From assembly GCA_015654925.1 (NCBI GenBank), contig JAATFX010000139.1, forward strand, positions 1 through 34,863: DNA of 34,863 nt. Reading direction: 5' to 3'. This document shows, in pieces, positions 7,190 to 16,077 of this stretch. Both the position numbers and the translations under genes were made by a program. The notes under the pieces are model-generated. The model was not told the DNA's origin. It saw only the letters and a program-made list of their open reading frames with translations, and made no database searches. Source of the stretch: Enterobacterales bacterium (lineage in GTDB: Bacteria > Pseudomonadota > Gammaproteobacteria > Enterobacterales > Enterobacteriaceae). Every line of letters starts with the position of its first letter. Within the stretch, counting starts at the first letter, position 1.

Positions 7190-8089
7190 ATGAAACGCGC
7201 CGCGCTATTTGAATTGCAGGCCATTGACGCCGTCGCGACGACGGGCAGCTTTCGCAAAGCCGCCGCCATCCTGGGTCTATCCCCCTCGGCGCTGAGCCAC
7301 CGGGTTGCCGCCTTGGAAGGCCGGCTGGGCGTGCGGCTATTTAACCGCACTACCCGCAGCGTTTCGCTGTCCCAGGCCGGCGAGTAGTTGCTTAACCGGA
7401 TACGGCCGGCGCTTAATGAAATCGACGAAGCCATGGAAGACGTGAATATTTTTCGCCTGACGCCTTCGGGCCGCCTGCGGATCAATACCTCGGAAGCGGC
7501 GGCCAAAATGATTCTGCAACCCATCGTGTTGGAATTTCTACGCCGTTACCCGGATATGACGGTGGAGATCGTCACCGATGGCCGGCTGGTGGATGTTATA
7601 GCCGACGGCTTCGACGCCGGTATCCGGCTGGCACAAAGCGTGCCGCAGGATATGATTGCCGTACCTTGCTCTGCGCCGCTGCGCTTTTTGGTGGTGGGCG
7701 CGCCGGCCTATTTCGCGCGTCACGGCCGCCCGCGGGAGCCGGGGGAATTGAGCCGGCATGTATGCATCCGCAGTCTGCTGCCCAGCGGCGCGCCCCTGCA
7801 CTGGGAGTTTGAGCGACTAGGGGAAAAACGCATTATCAACATATCCGGACCGCTGATGCTGGATAATCAGCCGCTGATGATCGAAGCGGCCCTGGGCGGC
7901 GCGGGTCTGGCCTGGGTGAGCGAAGCGGCGGCACAGCGTTATCTTGACTCCGGAGCGCTGCAGGCGGTGCTGGAGGATTGGTCACCGCGGTTTGACGGCC
8001 TGCGCCTCTATTATTCCGGGCATCGGCTGGTGCCGGCCGGTTTGCGAATGTTTATCGACTTGTTGCATGAAAAGATTGCGGTGCCTTAA
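7190..8089 (+). pseudogene. LysR family regulator interrupted by an in-frame amber codon
   Basis: The frame encodes a full-length LysR-type regulator (about 299 codons) except for TAG at 7385-7387, after codon 65. The first part (MKRAALFELQAIDAVATTGS onward) is an intact winged HTH ending in SLSQAGE. The same frame continues immediately with LLNRIRPALNEIDEAM and a normal effector-binding domain to the stop at 8089. LysR proteins usually have GExLL at this junction, so one substitution such as CAG to TAG explains the break. The remainder shows no other damage, which implies a recent mutation, an amber-suppressed gene or a sequencing error. The HTH-only peptide lacks the dimerisation helix. Restart at the TTG right after TAG would give a protein without DNA binding. 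Confidence 0.85.
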
Positions 8090-8094
8090 CGGGT

Positions 8095-8122
8095 CCCGCC
8101 CGGCGCGCAAACGCCGGGCGGG
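8095..8122. terminator. strong GC hairpin between convergent genes
   Basis: This is a perfect 11-bp stem, CCCGCCCGGCG with CGCCGGGCGGG, around CGCAAA. It lies between the ends of the broken LysR gene (plus) and the emrB-like gene (minus). There is no T run on either side, so it may terminate poorly without Rho or act mainly as an mRNA 3'-end stabiliser. Confidence 0.5.
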
Positions 8123-8157
8123 AGGACAGGTAAAGAGAGGTCGCGTCGTCCAGGCGG

Positions 8158-9681
8158 TCAGTGCCCGCCGCCGCCGCCCCCTTGGGCGCTGAAGGGCGGT
8201 TTGGCCAGGAAGATCACCAATATCAGCGCGATAAACATCCACCCCAGCAAGGTGAAGTAATCCACGGTGGATAGCATATACGCCTGGCTCTCCACCAGCT
8301 TATCGAGCTGCGCCATGGTGGTTTGGCTGATACCGCCGAGCTTGTCGATATAATCCTGGGTATTGGCGCTATAGGGGGTAATATTTTCCGTCAACTGGGC
8401 ATGGTGGAAAATTTCGCGCCGCTGCCAAATCCAGGTGGTCAGGGACGAGGCGAAACTCCCCCCGAGCACCCGCAGGAACGTCGCCAATCCCGAACCGTCG
8501 GCGATCTCCCTGGGCGACAGGCTGGAGAGCAAAATACTGGTGGTGGGCATAAAAAACAGCGCCACCCCGATCCCCATAAAGCCCTGGATCATCGCAATAT
8601 GATAATAATCCACCTGGGTAGTAAAATCGGCGCGCATAAAGCAGGACACGCCGATAACCAAGAAGGAGCCGCCCGCCAGCAGCCGCAGATCGAACTTATG
8701 GGCATATCGTCCCACCAGCGGCGACATAAAGACCGGTAAAATCCCGATGGGCGCCGCGGCCAGCCCGGCCCAGACCGGGGTATAACCCAATTGGGTTTGC
8801 AGCCACTGCGGCAGTAACAGGTTAATGCCGAAAAAACCCGAATAGCCCAGCACCAGCGCCAGGGTGCCAAACGAGAAATTCCGGTACCTGAACAGCCGCA
8901 GGTTGACGATGGGATGCTTATCGGTAAATTCCCAGATCACCAATGCCGTCAGCGCGATAGCGGCGATCAGCGCCCCGATGATAATAAAATTGGAGCTGAA
9001 CCAGTCAAGGTCGTTGCCTTTATCCAGCACCACCTGCAGCAGGCCGACGCCCACCACCAGCAGCCCCAGTCCGATATAATCGATGGGCTGATGCTCGGCT
9101 ACCTCCGATCGTCCTTTAAGCTGCGCAAAGACCAGCATGGCGGCGAAGATCCCGATCGGCACGTTGATAAAAAAGATCCACGGCCACGTGTAGTTATCGG
9201 TAATCCAGCCCCCCGCCAGCGGGCCGACGATGGGCGCCACCACCGTGACCATGGCCAGCAGCGACAGCGCCATACCCCGCTTGGCGGCGGGATAAATCGA
9301 TAACAGCAGGGTCTGGGCCATCGGATACAGCGGCCCGGCGAAAAACCCTTGCAACGCCCGGAAAATCACCAGTTGAGTCATACTCTGCGAGATACCGCAC
9401 AGAAATGACGTCAAAATAAACAGGATGACCGAGGCCAAAAACAGCCGGGTCTGGCCGAAGCGCCGGGACATCCAGCCGGTTAACGGCAGCGCAATGGCGT
9501 TGGATACCGCAAACGAGGTAATAACCCAGGTCCCCTGCTCCGAGCTGACGCCCAGATTGCCGGAAATGGTAGGCAACGCCACATTGGCAATCGTGGTATC
9601 CAGCACCTGCATAAACGTCGCCAGCGACAGTCCGATGGTAGCCAGGACCAGGCTGGGTGGACGAAACGATTGTTCACTCAT
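8158..9681 (-). CDS. emrB: MFS drug efflux transporter, EmrB/DHA2 family
   Basis: This is a 507-aa inner-membrane proton antiporter with about 14 predicted transmembrane segments, the DHA2 (EmrB/QacA) topology. Family blocks visible are LATFMQVLDTTIANVALPTI near the N-terminus (motif D1), QGTWVITSF, and the RALQGFFAGPLYP antiporter region. WIFFINVPIG and a C-terminal FAKPPF followed by a glycine run ending in His, as in E. coli EmrB, are also present. It should export hydrophobic drugs or phenolics together with the EmrA-like adaptor and the outer-membrane factor of the same operon. It is the last gene of a four-gene minus-strand operon, 12 bp after the adaptor. It may be a paralogue of the canonical emrAB, since canonical emrRAB sits elsewhere in enterobacteria. 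Confidence 0.92.
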   Translation of the reverse strand: MSEQSFRPPSLVLATIGLSLATFMQVLDTTIANVALPTISGNLGVSSEQGTWVITSFAVSNAIALPLTGWMSRRFGQTRLFLASVILFILTSFLCGISQSMTQLVIFRALQGFFAGPLYPMAQTLLLSIYPAAKRGMALSLLAMVTVVAPIVGPLAGGWITDNYTWPWIFFINVPIGIFAAMLVFAQLKGRSEVAEHQPIDYIGLGLLVVGVGLLQVVLDKGNDLDWFSSNFIIIGALIAAIALTALVIWEFTDKHPIVNLRLFRYRNFSFGTLALVLGYSGFFGINLLLPQWLQTQLGYTPVWAGLAAAPIGILPVFMSPLVGRYAHKFDLRLLAGGSFLVIGVSCFMRADFTTQVDYYHIAMIQGFMGIGVALFFMPTTSILLSSLSPREIADGSGLATFLRVLGGSFASSLTTWIWQRREIFHHAQLTENITPYSANTQDYIDKLGGISQTTMAQLDKLVESQAYMLSTVDYFTLLGWMFIALILVIFLAKPPFSAQGGGGGGH

Positions 9682-9693
9682 GGCGACCCCGCA

Positions 9694-10932
9694 TCACTCT
9701 TTGCCTTTACCCTGGCCGGCGGCCATGGCCTGTTCGCCATTTTCATGGATAATGCGCTCCACCAGCTTGTCGGCTTCGACCAATTGATGATCGTAAACGT
9801 CGGTGAAGTAGCGGGGTTGATCCTGCGGATGCGGCGCCAGCACCGGGCCATCCTGATTATGCAGGTTTACCGTGACGTTGGTGGACAGACCGATACGCAG
9901 CGGGAATTTATCTAAATTATCCGGCTCCAGACGGATACGCACCGGCAGCCGCTGGACAATTTTGATCCAGTTGCCGCTGGCGTTTTGCGCCGGCAACAGG
10001 GAGAAGGCGCTGCCGGTACCGACGCCGAGACTTTCCACCTGGCCCCGATAGGTAATGTCGCCGCCGTAGAGATCGGCATCGATTTCCACCGGCTGGCCGA
10101 TGCGCATTTTCACCAGTTGGGTTTCTTTAAAGTTGGCGTCAATCCAGATTTGGTCCAGGGGAACCACCGCCATCAGCGCGGTGCCGGGCTGCACGCGGCT
10201 GCCCACCTGTACCGAACGCTTCGCCACATAGCCGCTTACCGGCGCCACCAGGGTGCTGCGCACATGATCCAGATAAGCCTGGCGCAGCTGCGCGGCGGCC
10301 GCTTTCACATCCGGATGGGAACTGATGGTCGTGTCGTCCACCAGCGCGGACGTGGTGCTCAATTGCTGTTGCGATGACGTCAACGAGGTTTCCGCCGAGG
10401 TCAGGGCGTCGCGGGAATGAGACAACTCCTCTTGGGAGATCGCCCCGTCGCGGGCCAGGCTGGCGCGCCGCTGATAATCGTCCTTGGCCCGTTGCAGCTG
10501 GATTTTACTCGCGGCCACCATGGCTTTGTAGTTATCCACATTGCTATACAGCCCGCGCACCTGGCGCACCACCTTGGCCAGATTGGCCTCGGCGCTCTCC
10601 TGGTTGACGATGGTATCGCTGGGATCAAGACGCACCAGGACTTGTCCCTGTTTTACGAAATCGCCGTCATCGGCGGCAATGGCGGTCACCGTACCCGCTA
10701 CCTGCGGGGTGATTTGCACCAGGTTGCCGGTGACATAGGCGTCATCGGTATTTTCAAAAAAGCGGCCATGGAAGTAGTAATACAGGCCAAAACCGATAGC
10801 GGCCACAATAATAACCGCCAATAAAATCAATAACAGCAGCCTGCGTTTACCGGACTTGGCCGGCGGGGTCGCCGGTTGATTGGCCGGACCGGCCTGGTTG
10901 CCTGCTGCTTGAGTGGTGGAATTTTCAGCCAT
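9694..10932 (-). CDS. emrA: HlyD/EmrA-type membrane fusion protein
   Basis: This is a 412-aa periplasmic adaptor that couples an MFS pump to an outer-membrane channel. A polar, Pro/Ala-rich cytosolic N-terminus (1-31) is followed by a single transmembrane helix (about 32-53). Then come the barrel-sandwich lipoyl half (NTDDAYVTGNLVQITPQVAG), a long coiled-coil hairpin (about 120-225, rich in Ala, Gln and Ser), the second lipoyl half (LVAPVSGYVAKRSVQVGSRV) and a beta-barrel. The arrangement is that of EmrA, VceA and FarA. It ends 12 bp before emrB and begins 10 bp after the outer-membrane factor, so all three components of the tripartite pump are made from one transcript. Confidence 0.92.
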   Translation of the reverse strand: MAENSTTQAAGNQAGPANQPATPPAKSGKRRLLLLILLAVIIVAAIGFGLYYYFHGRFFENTDDAYVTGNLVQITPQVAGTVTAIAADDGDFVKQGQVLVRLDPSDTIVNQESAEANLAKVVRQVRGLYSNVDNYKAMVAASKIQLQRAKDDYQRRASLARDGAISQEELSHSRDALTSAETSLTSSQQQLSTTSALVDDTTISSHPDVKAAAAQLRQAYLDHVRSTLVAPVSGYVAKRSVQVGSRVQPGTALMAVVPLDQIWIDANFKETQLVKMRIGQPVEIDADLYGGDITYRGQVESLGVGTGSAFSLLPAQNASGNWIKIVQRLPVRIRLEPDNLDKFPLRIGLSTNVTVNLHNQDGPVLAPHPQDQPRYFTDVYDHQLVEADKLVERIIHENGEQAMAAGQGKGKE

Positions 10933-10942
10933 AAAAGAGTTC

Positions 10943-12406
10943 TCAGTGTGCTTGGTTCACGGCCACGTCTGACGTGGCATTCGAAGAAACGGATGATTGA
11001 AAGCCGCCGCCCAGCGCCTGCATCAGCAAAATCGCGGTGTCGGTACGATCGGCGTTCAGGCTGGCCAACTGGCGCTCGGCCTGGATCAATTGCTGCTCGA
11101 CGCTCAAAGCATCGAGATAGTTACCCACGCCCGCGCTGTAGCGCTGCATGGCATTGGCCCAGGAATCATTGGCAATGTCCCGGGCGCGCATCTGCTGCTG
11201 AATCTGAGTATCCAGCGAACTCAGGCGGGTAATGGCGTCGCTGATATCCCCCAGCGCCGAGACCAGCGACTGGTTATATTGGGCTACCGCCAGGTCATAA
11301 TCGGCATTGCTGCCCGCCAGATCGGCGCGCAGGCGGCCGCCGTCGAAAATCGGCAATGACAGCGCCGGCCCGATGGAGAAATAGCGGCTGGGCGAACCGA
11401 AGAAGGCGTCGCCCAACAGCGATTTGGTTCCCGCGGCGGCGGTCAGGTTAAGATTGGGATAAAAGGCGGTGCGGCTCACCTTGATATCTTTGCTCGCCGC
11501 CTCCACCCGCCAGCGCGCGGCCACCAGATCCGGCCGGCGGCCCAGCAGCTCGGCGGGCAGGCGCGGCGGCAGGCTGACCGCCGTGGGGGCGATCAGATGC
11601 GGGCGCGGTAAATTCAGGGTCTGGTCCGGACCTTGGCCCATTAACACCGCCAGCTTGATATTGGCGGCGCGCACCTGCTGCTGCGCATCGGTCAGCGAGG
11701 CTTCAGCCGAGGCTTCCAGGCTTTCGGTCTGCTGGTACTGGAACTTGCTGTCCAGTCCGGCATTCAGCCGCTTCGACGCCAGGTCAAGCATGGTGCGGGT
11801 GCGCTCCAGATCTTTTTGCGCCAAGTCTTCCATCGCCCAGGCCTGGCCCAGGGTGTTGTACGCCCGCGCCACATTGGCGGAAAGCGTCAGCCTGGCCGCC
11901 TGCCGGTCCACTTCGCTGGCGTTGGCCCGTCCGACCGCCGCTTCCCAGGCGGCCCGCTGGCCGCCCCATAAATCGAAGGTGTAATTAAAATCAGCCGACA
12001 GCGTGCGCAGGGTGGCATATCTGTCGCCCTGGCCGGTGGGGTCGTCAACCTTGGACAAGCGCTGGCGGGTAATGCCGGCGTCGGCATTAAGCGTCGGCAT
12101 GCGATCGGCCTGCGCCGACAGCACCGACGCGCTGGCGCGCCGGGCGCGGGCATCGGCCACCTGGAGATCGGGGCTGGATTGCAGCGCCTGCCGAATCAGC
12201 GCGTTAAGCTGCGGGTCTCCCAGCGTGTTCCACCAATCGGCCGCCGGCCAGTTGGCGGTGGAATGGGTATTAGCCTTTAGCGTGCGCTCGGTATGCAGGT
12301 TAGCGACATCCATTTTTTGGCCTTCGGTATGTAAACCGTTGGGCAGAGCACAGCCCGCCAGGACGCAAGAACAGAGCAGCGGTAATAAACGAATGCGCAG
12401 CGGCAT
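10943..12406 (-). CDS. outer membrane efflux lipoprotein, NodT/OprM family
   Basis: This is a 487-aa TolC-like channel lipoprotein. The signal peptide (about residues 1-18) ends in the lipobox LAGC, with lipidated Cys19. The body is two internally similar halves of outer-membrane-efflux repeats. Visible landmarks are WWNTLGDPQLNALIRQAL near the N-terminus, the RRPDLVAARWRVEAA block before the second repeat, and LSLPIFDGGRLRADL. Trimers of this family form the exit duct of MFS or RND tripartite pumps. E. coli EmrAB lacks a dedicated channel gene and uses TolC, whereas this operon carries its own, like farAB/vceAB-type or MdtNOP-type systems. It lies 15 bp after the marR gene. Confidence 0.92.
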   Translation of the reverse strand: MPLRIRLLPLLCSCVLAGCALPNGLHTEGQKMDVANLHTERTLKANTHSTANWPAADWWNTLGDPQLNALIRQALQSSPDLQVADARARRASASVLSAQADRMPTLNADAGITRQRLSKVDDPTGQGDRYATLRTLSADFNYTFDLWGGQRAAWEAAVGRANASEVDRQAARLTLSANVARAYNTLGQAWAMEDLAQKDLERTRTMLDLASKRLNAGLDSKFQYQQTESLEASAEASLTDAQQQVRAANIKLAVLMGQGPDQTLNLPRPHLIAPTAVSLPPRLPAELLGRRPDLVAARWRVEAASKDIKVSRTAFYPNLNLTAAAGTKSLLGDAFFGSPSRYFSIGPALSLPIFDGGRLRADLAGSNADYDLAVAQYNQSLVSALGDISDAITRLSSLDTQIQQQMRARDIANDSWANAMQRYSAGVGNYLDALSVEQQLIQAERQLASLNADRTDTAILLMQALGGGFQSSVSSNATSDVAVNQAH

Positions 12407-12421
12407 AGTGAAATTAACTCC

Positions 12422-12868
12422 TTAAATACCGGCATGGATCAGCAGCTTGGTGAGCATGCGATCGAATTCTTTAAATTCAGAGGGGGTAAATGGTTGTAAT
12501 AAATCATTAAAAGCTTTTTTGGCGATCAACGGGATTTGCCGGCAGAATTCCTGGCCCTTCGCGGTCAGTTCCAGATGAAATTGCCGCCGGTCGGTAGTGC
12601 TGCGCACCCGTTTGATCATGTCTTTAGTTTCCAACCTATCGAGCATGCGCGACATCGCACCGCTATCCAACATGACACAGCGGCATAACTCCGCCGACGT
12701 GGTCATGCCTTCCCGGTTCATCAGCAGCATGACTTTGAATTGCGCCGCGGTAATGTCGTAGGCTGCGAGATGCCGTTCAAGAATACGGTCTTTGCAGCAA
12801 TTCAAGCGATGAATCTGCCGTCCCCATTTAAAGACGGTTTCAATATCATCATCAGAAAAGTGGTCCAT
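12422..12868 (-). CDS. MarR family transcriptional regulator of the efflux operon
   Basis: This is a 148-aa winged-helix dimer regulator. The recognition and wing region (TTSAELCRCVMLDSGAMSRM followed by LDRLETKDMIKRVRSTTDRR) is typical of MarR/EmrR. The dimerisation helices are at both ends. It is the first gene of the operon marR-OMF-emrA-emrB (gaps 15, 10 and 12 bp), so it most likely autorepresses the whole unit until a toxic ligand binds. Several cysteines are present, including a CC pair (25-26) and CRC near residue 62, which could make it redox- or metal-responsive as reported for some MarR proteins. No strong Shine-Dalgarno sequence precedes the ATG. Confidence 0.88.
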   Translation of the reverse strand: MDHFSDDDIETVFKWGRQIHRLNCCKDRILERHLAAYDITAAQFKVMLLMNREGMTTSAELCRCVMLDSGAMSRMLDRLETKDMIKRVRSTTDRRQFHLELTAKGQEFCRQIPLIAKKAFNDLLQPFTPSEFKEFDRMLTKLLIHAGI

Positions 12869-12877
12869 AATGATGGT

Positions 12878-12931
12878 TGCCTAGGCAGCTATTAGGCGGG
12901 GAACTATACTGCTGGGGATGTAGGTAAACAA
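12878..12931 (-). promoter_or_regulatory. promoter and candidate operator of the marR-efflux operon
   Basis: Read on the minus strand there is a -35 TTGTTT (12926-12931), a 17-bp spacer and a -10 TATAGT (12903-12908). Between the -10 and the marR start lies the perfect 10-bp palindrome TGCCTAGGCA (12878-12887), within a broader CCTA...TAGG inverted repeat. It is positioned to block transcription, as expected for MarR autorepression. The assignment is by position and symmetry only. Confidence 0.55.
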
Positions 12932-12997
12932 CAGTCAATTTTGTAACCAAATATTTACACTTATCGCAGGCCACGCGCAACGCGGGGCGGGGCCGGA

Positions 12998-13735
12998 TCA
13001 AGGCTTGGAGCCGATCGCCAGAACGGTCAAAACCTCATCCCCGACCATCGCATAACCGCACTCAAGCTGCATGCCCGCCGGCAATTGCGGCGTCAGCTCA
13101 ACCAACAATTCAAGGGTAATGCGGTTATCGCCCAGCCGGGCCACCTGAACATCCAGAAAGTCGAAATAACGCTGTACCGTGGGATACAGGGCTTTAAACA
13201 GGCTCTCCTTGGCCGAGAAAGCCAGGGTCAGGCAGGCAGCAAAGGGCAGATCCACGGTAGCGAACAGCGCATGCTCCTGCGCGGTGATGATGCCGGGCCA
13301 CAGCTCCAGCGTGCGCGGTCCGCTAATCAGCGTTTCGATATCAATGCCCAGGCCCGTCACATCCCGCTGCGGCCGGCGCCAGCCAATGCACACCGCCCGG
13401 GAAGTATGGTGCGACAGCGCGCCCTGCACCTCCCCCGGCCAGGCCGGCGCGCGGTCCGCGCCCGGCAATAAATCGAAATGGGGGTAGCCCAAATCCCGCA
13501 ACACCCGATCGGCGACGATACGCCCGGCCAGGTACTCCCCGCGGCGTTTGATGGAAGAACCGGCTATCGCCGGGGGCAGCGCTACGCCGGCGGCGGGATA
13601 ATCCGCATCCTGATAAAGGGCGGTATCGAAGCGGCAAGACCAGACGCGCGCCGGGATAAGCACATCCAACAGTTCGGCCTGGCCAAACGGCGGCCCCTCA
13701 TCCAGGGACACAATGCAGGAAACCGGGTGATTCAT
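12998..13735 (-). CDS. 4'-phosphopantetheinyl transferase, EntD/Sfp superfamily
   Basis: This 245-aa enzyme moves the phosphopantetheine arm of CoA onto a serine of carrier proteins. Family motifs in order are KRRGEYLAGR (about 64-73), LSHHTSRAVC (about 107-116), the Mg-binding GLGIDIE (about 128-134) and FSAKESLFKALYP (about 172-184). The layout is that of EntD, which activates siderophore synthetases. No peptide or polyketide synthetase lies in the window, so the partner is encoded elsewhere, and general carrier-protein activation is equally possible. The gene follows eutC on the same strand after 79 bp. AAGGA lies about 12 nt before the ATG, which is rather distant. Confidence 0.88.
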   Translation of the reverse strand: MNHPVSCIVSLDEGPPFGQAELLDVLIPARVWSCRFDTALYQDADYPAAGVALPPAIAGSSIKRRGEYLAGRIVADRVLRDLGYPHFDLLPGADRAPAWPGEVQGALSHHTSRAVCIGWRRPQRDVTGLGIDIETLISGPRTLELWPGIITAQEHALFATVDLPFAACLTLAFSAKESLFKALYPTVQRYFDFLDVQVARLGDNRITLELLVELTPQLPAGMQLECGYAMVGDEVLTVLAIGSKP

Positions 13736-13814
13736 AATGGTGATTTATCCTTCTCGGGGCCAGGTTATCCTGCCGTTACGCTACTGGGGTTCCAGTACCT
13801 TACCCTAAGTATAA

Positions 13815-14666
13815 TCACAATTTTTTGGTCAGGCGCTCCGCGTCGCCGGAATTAAATAATGGCTTGACCAGGCCATACAGCGCCGGGTTATCGCTTTCAT
13901 CTTTCAACTCGATGCCGGAAAGCCTACGCTGCCTGGCTTGTTCCAGCAGCCAGGCCAGCTTAAAGGCCGCCTGCGGGTAATCAAGACCCTCGGGGCGGAT
14001 ATTGGAAATACAGTTGCGCTCCGATTCCAGCCGCCGGGTATGGGGACCCCAGGTAAAGTAAATGCCCAGGCTGTCCGGCGACGATAACCCGGGGCGCTCG
14101 CCGATCAAGATCGCCACCGCCTTGGCCTGCAGGCATTCGCCGATATCATCCCCCAATGCGACCCGCGACTGATGGGCCAGGATCACCGGCGCCATTTTCA
14201 GCCCCAGCAGTTCCAGATAAGGCCTGAATGCCCGGATAAACGGCACCGCCTGGCGATGCACCGCTTTCGAAGACAGGCCGTCCCCCACCACCAGCAAGAT
14301 ATCGGCCTGCCGCTCGGGATAATCCGCCAGCATCCGCCGGCTGTCGTCACCGAGACGGCGGCCCAAATCCGGCCGGCACAGGTAGCTTTCGCGGTTTTGC
14401 GCCGCGCTGTGCACGGTTAGAGTGGCCAGCCCGCCTTCCTCCAACTGCCGCGCCAGGGTTTCGCTATCGAAGGGCTGATGCACCGCGTCCCGCGCCTGGG
14501 CGTGGGCCAGGCCGAATTTCAATACTTCCGCCGTCGGCATGCTGGCGCCGGCGCGGCCCAGGGCAATGCGCGCCGCGGTAAACTCCCGCAGTCCTTCCCA
14601 TGGGTTGGTATGGATTACATTGCCCACGGGAAATTTACCGGCGCAGGGCTTGTCGTTTTGATCCAT
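13815..14666 (-). CDS. eutC: ethanolamine ammonia-lyase small subunit
   Basis: This is the light chain (283 aa) of adenosylcobalamin-dependent ethanolamine ammonia-lyase, which splits ethanolamine into acetaldehyde and ammonia. Family blocks are NPWEGLREFTAARIALGRAG near the N-terminus and SYLCRPDLGRRL around residue 100. VVGDGLSSKAVHRQAVPF and the C-terminal ISNIRPEGLDYPQAAFKLAWL also match. Its length is close to E. coli EutC. It follows eutB after 24 bp with GGAG before the ATG and is the last gene of an eat-eutB-eutC operon. No eutA reactivase, eutED or shell protein gene is present around it. Confidence 0.95.
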   Translation of the reverse strand: MDQNDKPCAGKFPVGNVIHTNPWEGLREFTAARIALGRAGASMPTAEVLKFGLAHAQARDAVHQPFDSETLARQLEEGGLATLTVHSAAQNRESYLCRPDLGRRLGDDSRRMLADYPERQADILLVVGDGLSSKAVHRQAVPFIRAFRPYLELLGLKMAPVILAHQSRVALGDDIGECLQAKAVAILIGERPGLSSPDSLGIYFTWGPHTRRLESERNCISNIRPEGLDYPQAAFKLAWLLEQARQRRLSGIELKDESDNPALYGLVKPLFNSGDAERLTKKL

Positions 14667-14690
14667 TTTATGCTCCAGGAGGTGGCCCCG

Positions 14691-16064
14691 CTAGGTCAAA
14701 TGCTGCAACAGCGGGTGCTGGCTGCCCGTATCCCTGAGCCGGCCGTCGGAATCAATAATCTGCATACGCTGCAGCCAGGCCGAGAATTCAGGGGCATGTT
14801 GCAAACCGAACAGTTCGCGCACATACAGCGCGTCGTGAAACGAGGTGCTTTGGTAGTTCAGCATAATATCATCCGCCCCCGGCACGCCGATTAAAAAGGT
14901 CAGCCCGGCGGCGGCCAGCAGCGTCAGGAGCGTATCCATATCGTCCTGATCGGCCTCGGCGTGGTTGGTGTAACACACATCGCACCCCAGCGGCACCCCC
15001 AGCAGTTTGCCGCAAAAGTGATCCTCCAGCCCGGCGCGGATAATCTGTTTGCCGTCATAGAGATATTCGGGGCCGATAAAACCCACCACGGTATTGATCA
15101 GCAGCGGTTTGAAGTGCCGGGCAATGGCATAGGCCCGGGCTTCGCAGGTCTGCTGGTCCACGCCGTGATGGGCGTTGGCCGACAGGCAACTGCCCTGCCC
15201 GGTTTCGAAGTACATGACGTTATCGCCCAAGGTGCCGCGATTAAGGCTTAACGCCGCCTGCCGCGCTTCGTCGAGCAACGCCAGGTTGATACCGAACCCG
15301 GCGTTGGCCGCCTCGGTACCGGCAATGGATTGGAACACCAGATCCACCGGCGCCCCGCGTTCGATTAATTTAATGGTGTTGGTGACGTGGGTGAGCACGC
15401 AGGACTGGGTGGGGATCTCAAAGCTGCTAATCACGTCATCCAGCATATAATTGAGCTTTTCCAGCAGCGGCAAGCTATCGCTGGCGGGATTGATGCCGAT
15501 CACCGCGTCGCCGCTGCCGTACAGCAACCCGTCCAGCATGCTGGCGGCGATACCCTTGAGATCGTCGGTGGGATGATTGGGCTGTAGCCGCACGCTCATA
15601 TGGCCGGGCAGGCCGATGGTATTGCGAAAGCGGGTGATAACCCGGCATTTTTTCGCCACCAGAATCAGGTCCTGGTTGCGCATGATTTTACTTACCGCCG
15701 CGGCCATCTCCGGCGTAATCCCCGGCGCCACCAGCGCCAGGCGGGCGCTGTCGGTGCGCTCGGACAGCAGCCAGTCGCGGAAGTCCCCCACGGTCAAATG
15801 CGCGATCGGCGCGAACGCCGCCGTATCGTGACCGTCGATAATCAGGCGCGTCACCTCATCATCTTCATAGGGAATCAGCGGCTGCTGTAAAAACAGCGGC
15901 AGCGGGACATCCGCCAGCGCAATCCGCGCCGCCATGCGCTCCTCGGCGCTGGCGGCGGCCACCCCGGCCAGGTAGTCGCCGGAGCGCGGCGGCGACGCTT
16001 TGGCCAGCAGTTCGCGTAAATCGGCGAAACGATAGCTGTTCTGGCTTAATGTGGCTTGAAACAT
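14691..16064 (-). CDS. eutB: ethanolamine ammonia-lyase large subunit
   Basis: This is the catalytic TIM-barrel heavy chain (457 aa) of the B12-dependent lyase. Conserved blocks include LMYD-like LNYMLDDVISSFEIPTQSCV, FQSIAGTEAANAGFG and GQGSCLSANAHHGVDQQT. FIGPEYLYDGKQIIRAGLED and the C-terminal GVPLGCDVCYTNHAEADQDD with GADDIMLNYQSTSFHDA also match. These form the ethanolamine- and cobalamin-binding active site and place it firmly in EutB. It begins 13 bp after eat. Products would be acetaldehyde and NH3, giving a nitrogen source and, with an aldehyde dehydrogenase encoded elsewhere, a carbon source. Confidence 0.96.
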   Translation of the reverse strand: MFQATLSQNSYRFADLRELLAKASPPRSGDYLAGVAAASAEERMAARIALADVPLPLFLQQPLIPYEDDEVTRLIIDGHDTAAFAPIAHLTVGDFRDWLLSERTDSARLALVAPGITPEMAAAVSKIMRNQDLILVAKKCRVITRFRNTIGLPGHMSVRLQPNHPTDDLKGIAASMLDGLLYGSGDAVIGINPASDSLPLLEKLNYMLDDVISSFEIPTQSCVLTHVTNTIKLIERGAPVDLVFQSIAGTEAANAGFGINLALLDEARQAALSLNRGTLGDNVMYFETGQGSCLSANAHHGVDQQTCEARAYAIARHFKPLLINTVVGFIGPEYLYDGKQIIRAGLEDHFCGKLLGVPLGCDVCYTNHAEADQDDMDTLLTLLAAAGLTFLIGVPGADDIMLNYQSTSFHDALYVRELFGLQHAPEFSAWLQRMQIIDSDGRLRDTGSQHPLLQHLT

Positions 16065-16077
16065 CGCCCCTCCGGGA

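Noticed and set aside
13783..13798. TACTGG-GGTT-CCAGTA hairpin between eutC and the PPTase gene as a terminator
   Set aside because: It has a short six-pair stem and no T tract on the transcribed strand. It may be chance.
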